Positions 43,908 through 52,876 are shown, counted from the first letter of the stretch. The stretch: 64,000 bases of DNA from Pseudomonadota bacterium (GCA_020161665.1 JAIUPA010000029.1:52197-116196), one strand, 5' to 3'. Numbers and translations are program-made. The notes: a model not told the origin generated them from the sequence alone.

Positions 43908-44795
43908 TTAGGCTAATTCATCCTGCGCAAGACGCTGAAGGCGCAACTGGCTGCCTTCGGTATGAGCGAGCAGGAAACCACCGGCGTCGCGAAAATGCAG
44001 GCCGATATGGGTTTCGGCGGCGGTGGAAAGCAAGCGATAAAGGCGAGTGAAAAGCTGGCGGCACGGACCTCCGGTCCAATCGTCCGGCAGTGCGGGCAAC
44101 GGCAGGCGCGGATCGCGAAGCGCCACGGCGCGATACTGATCGACCAGCATCAATCGGAGCGCCAGCGCATCCGCTCCGTTCAGCCCCTGCCCCTGTTCCA
44201 GCCCCTGAAGCACAGGCGTAAAGCGTGTGATGACCTGACTGTAGCCTTCAGCAATCGCGTCCAGGTTCCACAGGCGCGCGGCAAAGTCGGGCAAGCGCTC
44301 CAGACCCTGCTCGGCTTCCATTCGAAACAACAGGCCTTCCGGCCGTTTCAGATCAGCACGATCCGGGGCCATGGCAACGCCTTCTCCGATCCGAACCCAG
44401 ATGCGGTCGTCCAGATCGTCCGGTGTGTTTGCCCAAAGCAACCAGCCACTGGCCGCCGCCACCGGAAAGAAAAGAACACGCGCAGCCGCCGTGAACTCGC
44501 GCCGCGCCGCCGCCGTCAGGCGATAAAAGCTGCGCCTTCCATTGCGTTCCCCGATCAGACGTCCCGATGCGACAAGCCGTGAAACGGCGGTGCGCACAAG
44601 GCTTTCGCTGATTCCGTGGGCAGAACAGACCTCGATCAGTGTGCCCATCCATAGCGTGCCGCCGCGTGGTTCGACGATATCGCCATAAACGGTGACGATG
44701 AAATGCGCCGCATGCGGCGTTTGCGAATCCAGAAGTGCCTGCACCACGCCCGGCACGTCGTTCACACGCTCGCTTTCACCCACGGCTTGCACCAT
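43908..44795 (-). CDS. paaX: PaaX-family phenylacetyl-CoA-responsive repressor
   Basis: A 295-residue regulator of the PaaX family, which in E. coli represses paa operons until phenylacetyl-CoA binds. The N-terminal winged helix is preceded by HAAHFIVTVYGDIVEPRGGT and contains ISESLVRTAVSRLVASGRL; then RRSFYRLTAAARREF. The C-terminal PaaX domain includes the family-typical W-rich strand and LMLVDQYRAVALRDPRLP. The ATG at 44795 follows AAGAGGAG; 58 open codons upstream are not protein-like. It is divergent from the amine dehydrogenase cluster and in line behind paaJ's promoter side. Confidence 0.93.
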   Translation of the reverse strand: MVQAVGESERVNDVPGVVQALLDSQTPHAAHFIVTVYGDIVEPRGGTLWMGTLIEVCSAHGISESLVRTAVSRLVASGRLIGERNGRRSFYRLTAAARREFTAAARVLFFPVAAASGWLLWANTPDDLDDRIWVRIGEGVAMAPDRADLKRPEGLLFRMEAEQGLERLPDFAARLWNLDAIAEGYSQVITRFTPVLQGLEQGQGLNGADALALRLMLVDQYRAVALRDPRLPLPALPDDWTGGPCRQLFTRLYRLLSTAAETHIGLHFRDAGGFLLAHTEGSQLRLQRLAQDELA

Positions 44796-44967
44796 CGCTC
44801 CTCTTTTGTTGCGCAAGTTATGGCACGGATTCGAGAGAAAATTCCAGCATTCTGTGCTGCGTCTGTTTTTGCATCGGAATTTCTGAAGCCTGATCTCCGA
44901 AAAGACTCGTTTTCCTGAAGCCGAAGTCTGCCTATGCTGACATGCGAAAATGCGAGGAGTGACGTTC

Positions 44968-47076
44968 ATGACTGAATGGGTGGATTGGGGAACGCCGCAG
45001 ACGCGGCCCAGCCGCTATGATGTGCTGTTCGAGCCGGTGAAGATCGGCCCGGTGACAGCGCGCAACCGTTTCTATCAGGTGCCGCATTGCAACGGCATGG
45101 GCTACCGCGACCCGACAGCGCTCGCCCATATGCGCGGCATCAAGGCCGAAGGCGGCTGGGGTGTTGTCTGTACGGAGCAGGTGGAGTTTCATCACACCTC
45201 GGAAATCACGCCCTTCATCGAACTGCGCCTGTGGGATGACCGTGATATTCCGGCCCTGTCGCGCATGGTCGACAAGATCCATGAGGGTGGATCGCTCGCC
45301 GGCATCGAGCTTGCCTATAACGGCATGAACGGCCCGAACCTCTACACCCGCGAAGTGCCGATGGGTCCCGCCCATCTGCCGGTTGCCACCTTTACCTATG
45401 ATCCGGTGCAGGCGCGGCGCATGGATATGCAGGACATCCGCAACATCCGCAAATGGCATCTGGATGCCGTAAAGCGGGCCAAGCGCGCAGGCTTCGACCT
45501 CATTTATGTCTATGCCGCGCATGCGCTTGGCTTCCTGCATCACTTCCTGTCGCGCCGTTACAATACGCGCACGGATGAATATGGCGGCCCGATTGAAAAC
45601 CGCATCCGTCTGCTGCGCGAAATCACCGAGGATACGAAGGCGGCGGTGGGTGACACCTGCGGCGTGCCGATCCGGATTTCGACCGATGAACTTCTGGGCG
45701 AAGGCGGCCTCTACAAGGAGGAAGTGGAAGACATGATCGGCATCATGGCCGATCTGCCGGACCTGTGGGACGTGACGCTGGCCGGTTGGGAAAACGACAG
45801 CCGCACCTCGCGCTTTGCCGAGGAAGGCGCGCAGGAACCCTTCATCATGGGCGTGAAACGCCTCACTTCCAAGCCGGTGGTGGGCGTTGGCCGTTATACG
45901 TCGGTCGACCGCATGGTCAGCCTCGTCAACAAGGGCATTCTCGACTTCATCGGTGCGGCGCGGCCTTCGATTGCCGATCCTTTCCTGCCGAAGAAGATCG
46001 AGGAAGGCCGTTTCGATGACATTCGCGAATGTATCGGCTGCAATATCTGCGTGTCGGGCGATTTCACCATGTCGCCGGTGCGCTGTACGCAAAACCCGAC
46101 CATGGCCGAGGAATGGCGCAAGGGCTGGCACCCGGAAAAAGTGAAGAAGGCGCGCTCCGAAAAGCCGGTGCTGATCGTTGGCGGCGGCCCGGCGGGCCTT
46201 GAAGCGGCGCAGACGCTCGGCAAGCGCGGCTATGCCGTGACGCTCGCCGAAGCCGGAACCGAACTCGGTGGCAGGGCGCTATCCGAAGCTCGTCTGCCCG
46301 GCCTTTCGGCCTGGGTGCGCGTGGCTGATTATCGCAAGATGCAGCTTCACCAGCTTGCCAATGTCGAGACCTATTTCGACAGCCGCCTGACAGCAGACGA
46401 TGTGCTGGCCTTTGGCATTCCGCGCATCGCGATTGCCACGGGGGCGACCTGGCGCAAGGATGGCGTCGGCCATCTGCACATCCAGCCGATCAAGATTGCC
46501 GAGGGCGCGGATGTGTTTGGCCCGAGCGAGGCAATGAACGGCTATCTGCCCAAGGGCAAGCGCGTCGTCGTCTGGGATGATGACCATTATTACATGGGCG
46601 GCGTGATGGCCGAGCTTATGGCCGAAAAGGGCTATGACACGCTCTATATCACCCCGGCATCGGAAGCCTCCACCTGGACCCGCAACACGATGGAGCAGCA
46701 CTTCATTCAGAAGCGGCTGATCGAAAAGGGCGTGAAAATCCGCTCCTTCACCGGCGTCGATGAAATCGGCGTGGGCGAGGTCACCGTGTCCTGCATGTTC
46801 ACCGGGCGACAGGAAAAGTTGGAGGCGGATGCCGTTCTGCTCGTGACCGCCCGCCTGCCGAATGAGGCGCTGTTCCTTGATCTGAAGGCGCGCGAGGCGG
46901 AATGGGCCGATGCGGGCATTGAAAGCGTCACCGCCATTGGCGATGCGCTGGCACCCGCCACCATTGCCCACGCGACTTATGCCGGGCGTCGCTACGCCGA
47001 GGAACTCGACGGCGACCCGTTGCCGGACGGCGCCCTGCCCTTCAAGCGCGAAATCACCGAACTTCTTCCCCTTTGA
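44968..47076 (+). CDS. Amine dehydrogenase of the trimethylamine/dimethylamine dehydrogenase family
   Basis: A 702-residue iron-sulfur flavoprotein that oxidatively removes amines to give aldehydes. The N-terminal TIM barrel holds FMN; Cys41 in FYQVPHC matches the cysteine that binds FMN covalently in trimethylamine dehydrogenase. YVYAAH carries the active-site Tyr and His, and GWENDSRTSRF the Trp and Asp. The 4Fe-4S site is CIGCNICVSGDF plus CTQNPT. A C-terminal Rossmann domain (VLIVGGGPAGLEAA) follows. At the position of Tyr60 of trimethylamine dehydrogenase there is Gln71, as I recall for dimethylamine dehydrogenase, suggesting a secondary or primary amine substrate. The start is set by GAGGAG eight bases before ATG 44968. 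First gene of the cluster; true substrate unknown. Confidence 0.88.
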   Translation: MTEWVDWGTPQTRPSRYDVLFEPVKIGPVTARNRFYQVPHCNGMGYRDPTALAHMRGIKAEGGWGVVCTEQVEFHHTSEITPFIELRLWDDRDIPALSRMVDKIHEGGSLAGIELAYNGMNGPNLYTREVPMGPAHLPVATFTYDPVQARRMDMQDIRNIRKWHLDAVKRAKRAGFDLIYVYAAHALGFLHHFLSRRYNTRTDEYGGPIENRIRLLREITEDTKAAVGDTCGVPIRISTDELLGEGGLYKEEVEDMIGIMADLPDLWDVTLAGWENDSRTSRFAEEGAQEPFIMGVKRLTSKPVVGVGRYTSVDRMVSLVNKGILDFIGAARPSIADPFLPKKIEEGRFDDIRECIGCNICVSGDFTMSPVRCTQNPTMAEEWRKGWHPEKVKKARSEKPVLIVGGGPAGLEAAQTLGKRGYAVTLAEAGTELGGRALSEARLPGLSAWVRVADYRKMQLHQLANVETYFDSRLTADDVLAFGIPRIAIATGATWRKDGVGHLHIQPIKIAEGADVFGPSEAMNGYLPKGKRVVVWDDDHYYMGGVMAELMAEKGYDTLYITPASEASTWTRNTMEQHFIQKRLIEKGVKIRSFTGVDEIGVGEVTVSCMFTGRQEKLEADAVLLVTARLPNEALFLDLKAREAEWADAGIESVTAIGDALAPATIAHATYAGRRYAEELDGDPLPDGALPFKREITELLPL

Positions 47077-47093
47077 CAAGGACACTGAAAACC

Positions 47094-47462
47094 ATGCTTT
47101 CCTTTAAACTCGACATGCCGCGTGAAGCCCTCGACAGCTGGGGCGCGCCGGAAGATATTGGTGCCACAACGGTGGAAGGCCCGATTGCCTGCGCCGGAAA
47201 GCTGCTGTTCGGCACGTTCGAAAGCGCCGTTTCCGGCGGGCTTTACAGCGCCACCAAGGGCAAATACCGCGTCACCTACCCGTTCCATGAACATGCCACG
47301 CTGCTCGACGGCGAACTGGCGATCACGGACGAGACGACCGGCGTCACCACCGTTTACGGGCCGGGCGACAGCTGGATCATCGCCATGGGCACCACGGTTC
47401 TTTGGGACATCCGCTCCGCGATGATCGCCAAGAGCTATCTTGCCACCACCGCTTCGCTGTGA
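47094..47462 (+). CDS. Cupin protein, DUF861 type, in amine-catabolic cluster
   Basis: A 122-residue single cupin of the DUF861/Cupin_3 type, like the one at 1206-1559. HEHATLLDGELAITDE is the first cupin motif with two histidines and an acidic residue, and YGPGDSWIIAMG the second. The chosen ATG 47094 follows AAGGACACTG; a TTG start overlapping the previous stop is possible. Cupins of this family near catabolic operons are sometimes lyases or isomerases, sometimes sensors. It lies directly after the amine dehydrogenase, 17 bases past its stop, so it is almost surely co-transcribed. Reaction unknown. Confidence 0.75.
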   Translation: MLSFKLDMPREALDSWGAPEDIGATTVEGPIACAGKLLFGTFESAVSGGLYSATKGKYRVTYPFHEHATLLDGELAITDETTGVTTVYGPGDSWIIAMGTTVLWDIRSAMIAKSYLATTASL

Positions 47463-47474
47463 TGCATTTCCAGC

Positions 47475-48614
47475 ATGACCAACGCCTATGACATCCTCGA
47501 ACGGCTGATCGCGTTTCCTTCGGTCAGCCGTGATGGCAATATCGACCTCATCCGCTACGTCGCCAAGCTTCTGGCGGATGCGGGGATCGAATGCCGTCTT
47601 TACCCGAACGAGACCGGCGACCGCGCCTCGCTGTTTGCGACGGTGGGACCGGCGGTTCGCGGCGGCACGGTGCTGTCCGGCCATACGGATGTCGTACCGG
47701 TGGATGGTCAGGCCTGGACCAGCGACCCCTTCCGCCTCGCAGAGCGGGAGGGCAAGCTTTACGGACGCGGCACGGCGGATATGAAGGGCTTTGTCGCCTG
47801 CGCCATCGAGGCCATGCTCGAAGCCAAGGGCAAGACACTTTCCGCGCCGCTCCATCTCGCGCTGTCCTATGACGAGGAAATCGGCTGCGTCGGCGTTCGC
47901 CCGATGCTCGCCGAACTCGCCAAGGCAGGTGTTTCCCCCGACTGGGTGCTGATTGGCGAGCCGACCGGCATGCAGGTCGCTTCCGGCCACAAAGGCAAGC
48001 TTGGCGCGCGCGCCACCTGCTGCGGCGTTGCCGCCCATTCGGCCCTTGCGCCCACGGGCCTCAATGCCATTCATCTCGCCGCCGATTTTCTTTCCGAAAT
48101 CCGCGCGCTTCAGGGGGAGCTTGCCGAAACCGGCCCGCGCGACGGCGATTACGACATTCCCTATTCCACCGTCCATGCGGGGGTAATCAGCGGCGGCACG
48201 GCGCTCAATATCGTGCCGGAACAGTGCCGCCTTGATTTCGAGATCCGCAATGTGGCGGAAGACAATATCGACGCGCTCTTTGCCCGGCTCTTTGAAAAGG
48301 CCGAGGCGATTTCGCACACGGCGCAAAAGCGTTTTCCGCAAAGCGGCATTTCGATTGAGGTGTTCAACACCTATCCGGGCCTTGGCGTTAGCGGCAATGG
48401 CGAGGCGGTACACAGGGCGCTTGCCCTTTCCGGCACCAGCCGCCCGATCAAGGTGGCCTTTGGCACGGAAGGCGGGCTCTTTGTTCAGACGCTGTCTGCG
48501 CCGGTCATCGTCTGCGGTCCGGGCAGCATGGATCAGGGCCACAAGGCCGATGAATTCGTTTCCCGAGAGCAGATGGAAACCTGCCGTGCCATGCTGGCCC
48601 GCATCACGGCTTAG
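47475..48614 (+). CDS. M20 family deacylase (ArgE/acetylornithine deacetylase-like)
   Basis: A 379-residue zinc hydrolase. SGHTDVVPVDGQAW holds the first metal-binding His and catalytic Asp; GRGTADMKGFVAC the bridging Asp; SYDEEIGCVG the general base Glu and metal Glu; LIGEPTGMQVASGHKGK and PGSMDQGHKADEFV complete the ArgE pattern. Length is normal. ArgE-like enzymes in catabolic operons often remove an acyl group from an N-acylated amino acid, so true arginine biosynthesis is unlikely here. It follows the cupin by 12 bases. Substrate is inferred to be an N-acyl intermediate. Confidence 0.85.
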   Translation: MTNAYDILERLIAFPSVSRDGNIDLIRYVAKLLADAGIECRLYPNETGDRASLFATVGPAVRGGTVLSGHTDVVPVDGQAWTSDPFRLAEREGKLYGRGTADMKGFVACAIEAMLEAKGKTLSAPLHLALSYDEEIGCVGVRPMLAELAKAGVSPDWVLIGEPTGMQVASGHKGKLGARATCCGVAAHSALAPTGLNAIHLAADFLSEIRALQGELAETGPRDGDYDIPYSTVHAGVISGGTALNIVPEQCRLDFEIRNVAEDNIDALFARLFEKAEAISHTAQKRFPQSGISIEVFNTYPGLGVSGNGEAVHRALALSGTSRPIKVAFGTEGGLFVQTLSAPVIVCGPGSMDQGHKADEFVSREQMETCRAMLARITA

Positions 48615-48734
48615 GAAAAGCCGAAGCAGAATTTCCAAAAGAAATAATATCCGGAACCCGTCTTCCCTGCCAAAGTGATGGTGCCGCATCATCAGCAGTC
48701 AGGCCCTTTGGCCCGAAGCGGCGGGGGAAGGAAC

Positions 48735-50258
48735 ATGATCCGCACCGGAGCCGAATATCTCGATTCGATCAGGGATGGCCGCGAGATCTATATGGGCGGC
48801 GAGCGGGTGCGCGATGTCACCACGCACCCCATGTTCAAGCCGCTGGTCGATATCCGCGCCCGCATCTATGACATGCAGCATGAGGCGAAGACGCGCCACA
48901 TCATGGCCTATGCAGAGGATGGTGAGTGGAACGCCATCGGCAACCGGCTGCCGCACACGCAGAGCGACTGGTGGGACAAGCGCCGCGCCACCGATACGAT
49001 CATGAACGAGATCGGCGGCATCGTGACCCGCGTAGGCGATGAGACGGTCGGCGAGATGTGGTCGCTGTTTGACGCTCAGGACGTGCTGAACGAGGTCGAT
49101 CACCAGTTCTCTGCCAATATCCGCAACCATATTTCCCGCGTACTCCAGAGCGACCCCTTCCACGTCTCGGCCAATACCGATCCGAAGGGGGATCGCTCGC
49201 GCCTGCCGCAGGAGCAGGACCCCGACATGCTGTTGCGGGTGGTGCGCGAAACCGATGCGGGCATTGTGGTGCGCGGCGCGAAATATGAAACGGCGGCGGC
49301 CTATGCCAATCAGGCCTTCACCAAGCCGACCATCGCCAATTGGGGCGATGCGGCTTACTCCGATTACGCCGTCGGCTTCATCTGTGACCTCTCGACGCCG
49401 GGGCTGAAATTCATCTGCCGCACCGGCTTTGCCGGACGTGCGCCCGCCGACGATTATCCGCTGTCCAACAAGTTCGACGAGATCGACACGCTGGTAATCT
49501 TCGACGATGTGCTGGTGCCGTGGGAGAACGTGCTGTTTTACCGCCACACGCGCGCCGCCATGTTCATGCGCGCCACGCTGCATCGCTATTCGGCCTTTGC
49601 CTTCATGCAGCGCAATTTGAAGCTGGCCGACCTGATGATCGGGGCCGCCCTTTTCAACCTGCGCCAGACGGGCCTCGACAAGCTTCAGCCGGTTCAGGAA
49701 AAGCTCGCGCGCCTTGCCGTTTATCGCGAAGGCATCAACGCCCATCTGACGGCGGCGATCACGCTGGGCGAACGGTCGCCGGGCGGGCTTCTCATGCCCA
49801 ACCAGTCGCTGCTTTACACCGGGCGCGTGCTGGCCTCGTCTCAGCTCCACGAGATGATGCACATTGCCCGCGAGCTGTGCGGCGGGCAGATTTGCGTGAC
49901 ACCGGACAAGGCCGCTTTTGACGCCGAGGCGACGCGGCCCTGGCTCGAAAAATTCTACACGATCAACGAAGACTGGATGGCGGAAGACCGGCGCAAGCTT
50001 TTGGCCTTTGCCCGCGATCTCTTGAATTCCGATTATGCCGGGCACCGCCTGACCTTCCAGCTTTTTGCCCAGTCACCGCCTTTCGCGCATCTCGCCGCCG
50101 TCTATCGCAACTTCGGTTGGGATGGCCCGCTGGACATGGTGCAAAAGGCCGCCGGTCTGTCCGATGCTGTGATGGGTGAGCGCACCCGCACGCCCGGCGA
50201 AAGCGATGTCAGCCAGTGGTTTGACACCGGCACCACCCTTAAATCCGCTGCCGAATAA
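48735..50258 (+). CDS. HpaB-family FADH2-dependent monooxygenase
   Basis: A 507-residue member of the 4-hydroxyphenylacetate 3-monooxygenase (HpaB) family, acyl-CoA-dehydrogenase fold enzymes that hydroxylate phenols or N-heterocycles with reduced flavin supplied by a separate reductase. Signs: RTGAEYLDSIRDGREIYMGGERV (start typical of HpaB, in part), FDDVLVPWENVLFYRH, and SQLHEMMHIARELCGGQI near the C-terminus. The ATG at 48735 follows GGGGAAGGAAC. No flavin reductase gene lies in the cluster. The substrate is unlikely to be 4-hydroxyphenylacetate given the neighbours; a ring or amine intermediate is more likely. About 120 bases separate it from the deacylase, so it may have its own promoter. 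Confidence 0.87.
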   Translation: MIRTGAEYLDSIRDGREIYMGGERVRDVTTHPMFKPLVDIRARIYDMQHEAKTRHIMAYAEDGEWNAIGNRLPHTQSDWWDKRRATDTIMNEIGGIVTRVGDETVGEMWSLFDAQDVLNEVDHQFSANIRNHISRVLQSDPFHVSANTDPKGDRSRLPQEQDPDMLLRVVRETDAGIVVRGAKYETAAAYANQAFTKPTIANWGDAAYSDYAVGFICDLSTPGLKFICRTGFAGRAPADDYPLSNKFDEIDTLVIFDDVLVPWENVLFYRHTRAAMFMRATLHRYSAFAFMQRNLKLADLMIGAALFNLRQTGLDKLQPVQEKLARLAVYREGINAHLTAAITLGERSPGGLLMPNQSLLYTGRVLASSQLHEMMHIARELCGGQICVTPDKAAFDAEATRPWLEKFYTINEDWMAEDRRKLLAFARDLLNSDYAGHRLTFQLFAQSPPFAHLAAVYRNFGWDGPLDMVQKAAGLSDAVMGERTRTPGESDVSQWFDTGTTLKSAAE

Positions 50259-50271
50259 GGAGACGCAGACA

Positions 50272-50688
50272 ATGCCCGTTCACAAGCGTATTCGCATGTT
50301 CAACACCAAGGCAACCTATCCCGAGCAGAAGCTCGACAACGACCTCTGCCAGGCGGTCGTGGCCCGGGGCACCATGGTGTTCGTGCGCGGCCAGATCGGC
50401 CAGAACCTCGATACGTCGGAAAATGTCGGCGTGGGCGATGTGACGGCGCAGGCTGAACAGGCCATGGCTAACATCAAGATGCTGTTGGAAGAGTCCGGCT
50501 CCGAGCTCGCCCACATCACCAAGATTGTTATCTACATCGTCGATCCGCGCTACCGCGAACAGGTCTATCTGGTGGTCGGCAAGTGGCTGAAGGGTGTCTT
50601 CCCGGTCTCGACCGGCATTGTGGTTTCCGCCCTTGCCCGCCCCGAATGGTTGGTCGAAATCGACGTCACCGCTGTCATTCCGGAGTAA
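50272..50688 (+). CDS. RidA/Rid family protein
   Basis: A 138-residue Rid protein. Members with an arginine hydrolyse reactive enamines and imines; others act in ring-opening pathways (for example RutC). Recognisable parts are MVFVRGQIGQNLDTSE, AEQAMANIKMLLEESGS and ITKIVIYIVDPRYREQVY. The segment VSALARPEWLVEIDVTAVIPE includes a conserved Arg (in ALARPEWLVEID), the position of the catalytic Arg105-like residue. The ATG at 50272 follows AAGGAGACGC, 13 bases after the hydroxylase stop. Here it would clear an imine or enamine made by the amine dehydrogenase or the monooxygenase. Confidence 0.9.
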   Translation: MPVHKRIRMFNTKATYPEQKLDNDLCQAVVARGTMVFVRGQIGQNLDTSENVGVGDVTAQAEQAMANIKMLLEESGSELAHITKIVIYIVDPRYREQVYLVVGKWLKGVFPVSTGIVVSALARPEWLVEIDVTAVIPE

Positions 50689-50692
50689 GGCC

Positions 50693-51367
50693 ATGACGTT
50701 TTCGATCGTGGCGCGGTGTGAAAAGACCGGCATGATGGGCATGGCCATCTCCTCGTCGTCGCCAGCGGTGGCGGCGCGCTGCGCCCATGCGCGGGCCGGT
50801 GTTGGCGTGGTGGCGACGCAAAACATCACCGATCCGTCGCTCGGGCCGAAGGGACTTGACCTTCTGGCGGACTGCCTGAGCGCGGATGAGGCCCTTTCCA
50901 CGCTGCTTGAGGATTACCCGACCGCGCCGTGGCGTCAGGTGGTGATCCTCGATGCCGAAGGCCGCGCCGCGATCCATTCGGGTGAGCATACGCTCGGCAC
51001 CTACGCCTTTGCCACCGGCAAGGATTGCGCGGCGGCGGGCAATCTGCTGGCCAATACCGGCGTTCCGGCGGCCATGGTCGCGGCGTTTGAGGCGGCCGAA
51101 GGCCACTTTGCCGAACGGCTTCTGACCGCCATGCAGGCCGCCCTTGCCGCCGGTGGCGAGGCCGGTCCGGTTCATTCGGCGGGCCTGATCATTGTGCGCA
51201 ATGTCAGCTGGCCGGTGGCCGATCTGCGCGTCGACTGGGCCGAGGACGACCCGATTGGCGAACTTGGCGCGCTTTGGACCCTCTACAAGCCGCAATTGGA
51301 AGACTATGTAACCCGGGCCATCAACCCGACCGCTGCGCCGAGCTACGGCGTGCCGGGCGATCTGTAA
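50693..51367 (+). CDS. DUF1028 Ntn-hydrolase-like protein
   Basis: A 224-residue protein of DUF1028, predicted Ntn-hydrolase fold. The family start is typical: MTFSIVARCEKTGMMGMAISS, with the GVGVVATQNITDPSLGPKGLDLL segment (in part), then RQVVILDAEGRAAIHSG and a C-terminal LRVDWAEDDPIGELGALW. True Ntn-hydrolases use an N-terminal Thr, Ser or Cys as nucleophile; here Thr2 after Met removal could serve. DUF1028 genes often sit beside RidA and amidohydrolases. It starts four bases after the ridA stop. An amide- or peptide-bond hydrolase is a fair guess; no reaction is established. Confidence 0.88.
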   Translation: MTFSIVARCEKTGMMGMAISSSSPAVAARCAHARAGVGVVATQNITDPSLGPKGLDLLADCLSADEALSTLLEDYPTAPWRQVVILDAEGRAAIHSGEHTLGTYAFATGKDCAAAGNLLANTGVPAAMVAAFEAAEGHFAERLLTAMQAALAAGGEAGPVHSAGLIIVRNVSWPVADLRVDWAEDDPIGELGALWTLYKPQLEDYVTRAINPTAAPSYGVPGDL

Positions 51368-51385
51368 TTCTCAAAGGAAACGGCA

Positions 51386-52876
51386 ATGACTGAACTGGCC
51401 CGATATGACTGGATGAAGGATGCGGCAAGTATCCGGTTCCGTGACAAGGCATTTATCAATGGCAAGCCGGTTGAAGCCCTTTCCGGCGAGACGTTTGACT
51501 GCATCAACCCGGCCACCGGCGAGGTGATTGCCCGCGTCGCCGCCTGTGGCGAGGTCGATGTGGACCGTGCCGTCAAGGCCGCCCGCGCCGCGTTCGAGGA
51601 TGGTCGCTGGTCTGGCAAGGCCCCGGCCGAGCGCAAGGCGGTGCTTTTGAAGCTTGCCGATCTCATCCGCGAACACCGCACGGAACTCGCCCTTCTCGAC
51701 AGTATCGACATGGGCAAGCTGGTGCTCGACGCTGCCACCATCGACGTGCCGGGGTCCGCCGCCATCTTCCAGTGGTATGGCGAGGCCATCGACAAGATTT
51801 ATGACGAAGTGGCCCCGGTTGGCCCCGGCAATGTGGCGCTGGTGCGCCGCGAGCCGCTGGGCGTCGTCGGCGCTGTCGTGCCGTGGAATTTCCCGCTCGA
51901 TATGGCCACTTGGAAATGTGCGCCGGCCCTTGCCATGGGCAATTCCGTGGTGCTGAAACCTGCCGAACAGTCGCCGCTTTCGGCCCTTCGTCTGGCGGAA
52001 CTGGCGCTCGAAGCCGGTCTGCCGGAAGGCGTCCTGAACGTCGTCACGGGTCTTGGCGAAATCACCGGCAAGGCGCTTGGCCTCCACCCGGATGTCGATT
52101 GCATCACGTTTACCGGCTCGACGCAGGTCGGCAAGTATTTTCTCGGCTATTCCGCCCAGTCGAACATGAAGCAGGTCTGGCTGGAATGCGGCGGCAAGAG
52201 CCCGAACCTGATCTTTGCCGATTGTGACGATCTCGATGCCGCCGCCGATATGGCCGCCTTCGGCATCTTCTTCAATCAGGGCGAAATCTGCTCGGCTAAC
52301 TCCCGCCTGCTGGTCGAAAAGTCGATTGCCGACGCCTTCCTCGAAAAGATGGTGGAGCGCGCCGCCCGCTATACGCCGGGCAATCCGCTCGATACGGGCT
52401 CGACCATGGGCGCGATTGTCGATGAAGCGCAGACGGCCCGCATCATGTCCTTCATTGAGGACGGCAAGAATACGAGCCGTCTGGTGACGGGCGGCGAACG
52501 TGTGAGCGTCAACGGCAAGGGCTGCTTCGTGCAGCCGACGATCTTTGCCGATGTGGATGCCGATGACCGCCTGTCGCGCGAGGAGATTTTCGGGCCGGTT
52601 CTGGCCGTCTCCACCTTCGAGAAGGAGGAGGAGGCGATTTTCCGCGCCAATGACACGATTTACGGTCTGGCCGCCTCGGTGTGGACCTCGAACCTGTCAC
52701 GCGCCCACCGCGTGTCAGACAAGCTGAAAGCGGGCACGGTTTCGGTCAATACGGTGGACGCGCTTTCGCCGATGACGCCGTTTGGCGGCTTCAAGCAGTC
52801 GGGCATCGGGCGTGACCTGTCGCTCCACGCGCTCGACAAGTTCTCCGGCCTCAAAACGACGTGGATCAAGTATTGA
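51386..52876 (+). CDS. Aldehyde dehydrogenase (PuuC/betaine aldehyde dehydrogenase-like)
   Basis: A 496-residue NAD(P)-dependent aldehyde dehydrogenase. GAVVPWNFPLDM, FTGSTQVGKYF, the general base in LECGGKSPNLIF and the catalytic cysteine in NQGEICSANSRLL are all intact; EEIFGPVLAVSTF and PFGGFKQSGIGRD complete the pattern. The C-terminus ALDKFSGLKTTWIKY resembles PuuC, which oxidises gamma-glutamylaminobutyraldehyde, so an amine-derived aldehyde is likely. It would take the aldehyde made by the amine dehydrogenase at 44968 or the alcohol oxidase at 57222. Last of the seven tightly spaced catabolic genes. Confidence 0.92.
   Translation: MTELARYDWMKDAASIRFRDKAFINGKPVEALSGETFDCINPATGEVIARVAACGEVDVDRAVKAARAAFEDGRWSGKAPAERKAVLLKLADLIREHRTELALLDSIDMGKLVLDAATIDVPGSAAIFQWYGEAIDKIYDEVAPVGPGNVALVRREPLGVVGAVVPWNFPLDMATWKCAPALAMGNSVVLKPAEQSPLSALRLAELALEAGLPEGVLNVVTGLGEITGKALGLHPDVDCITFTGSTQVGKYFLGYSAQSNMKQVWLECGGKSPNLIFADCDDLDAAADMAAFGIFFNQGEICSANSRLLVEKSIADAFLEKMVERAARYTPGNPLDTGSTMGAIVDEAQTARIMSFIEDGKNTSRLVTGGERVSVNGKGCFVQPTIFADVDADDRLSREEIFGPVLAVSTFEKEEEAIFRANDTIYGLAASVWTSNLSRAHRVSDKLKAGTVSVNTVDALSPMTPFGGFKQSGIGRDLSLHALDKFSGLKTTWIKY

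Noticed and set aside
44932..46131. A 399-codon minus-strand frame opposite the amine dehydrogenase gene
   Set aside because: The plus strand encodes the flavin and iron-sulfur motifs; the minus frame is a shadow.
47475..48614. Reading the M20 gene as arginine-biosynthetic argE
   Set aside because: It sits inside a catabolic operon; ArgE-like deacylases are often recruited to other N-acyl substrates, so the biosynthetic name is not justified.
48735..50258. Calling the flavin monooxygenase 4-hydroxyphenylacetate 3-hydroxylase (hpaB) and linking it to the paa cluster
   Set aside because: It is in the amine cluster, lacks HpaC and the homoprotocatechuate genes, and is transcribed away from the paa operons.
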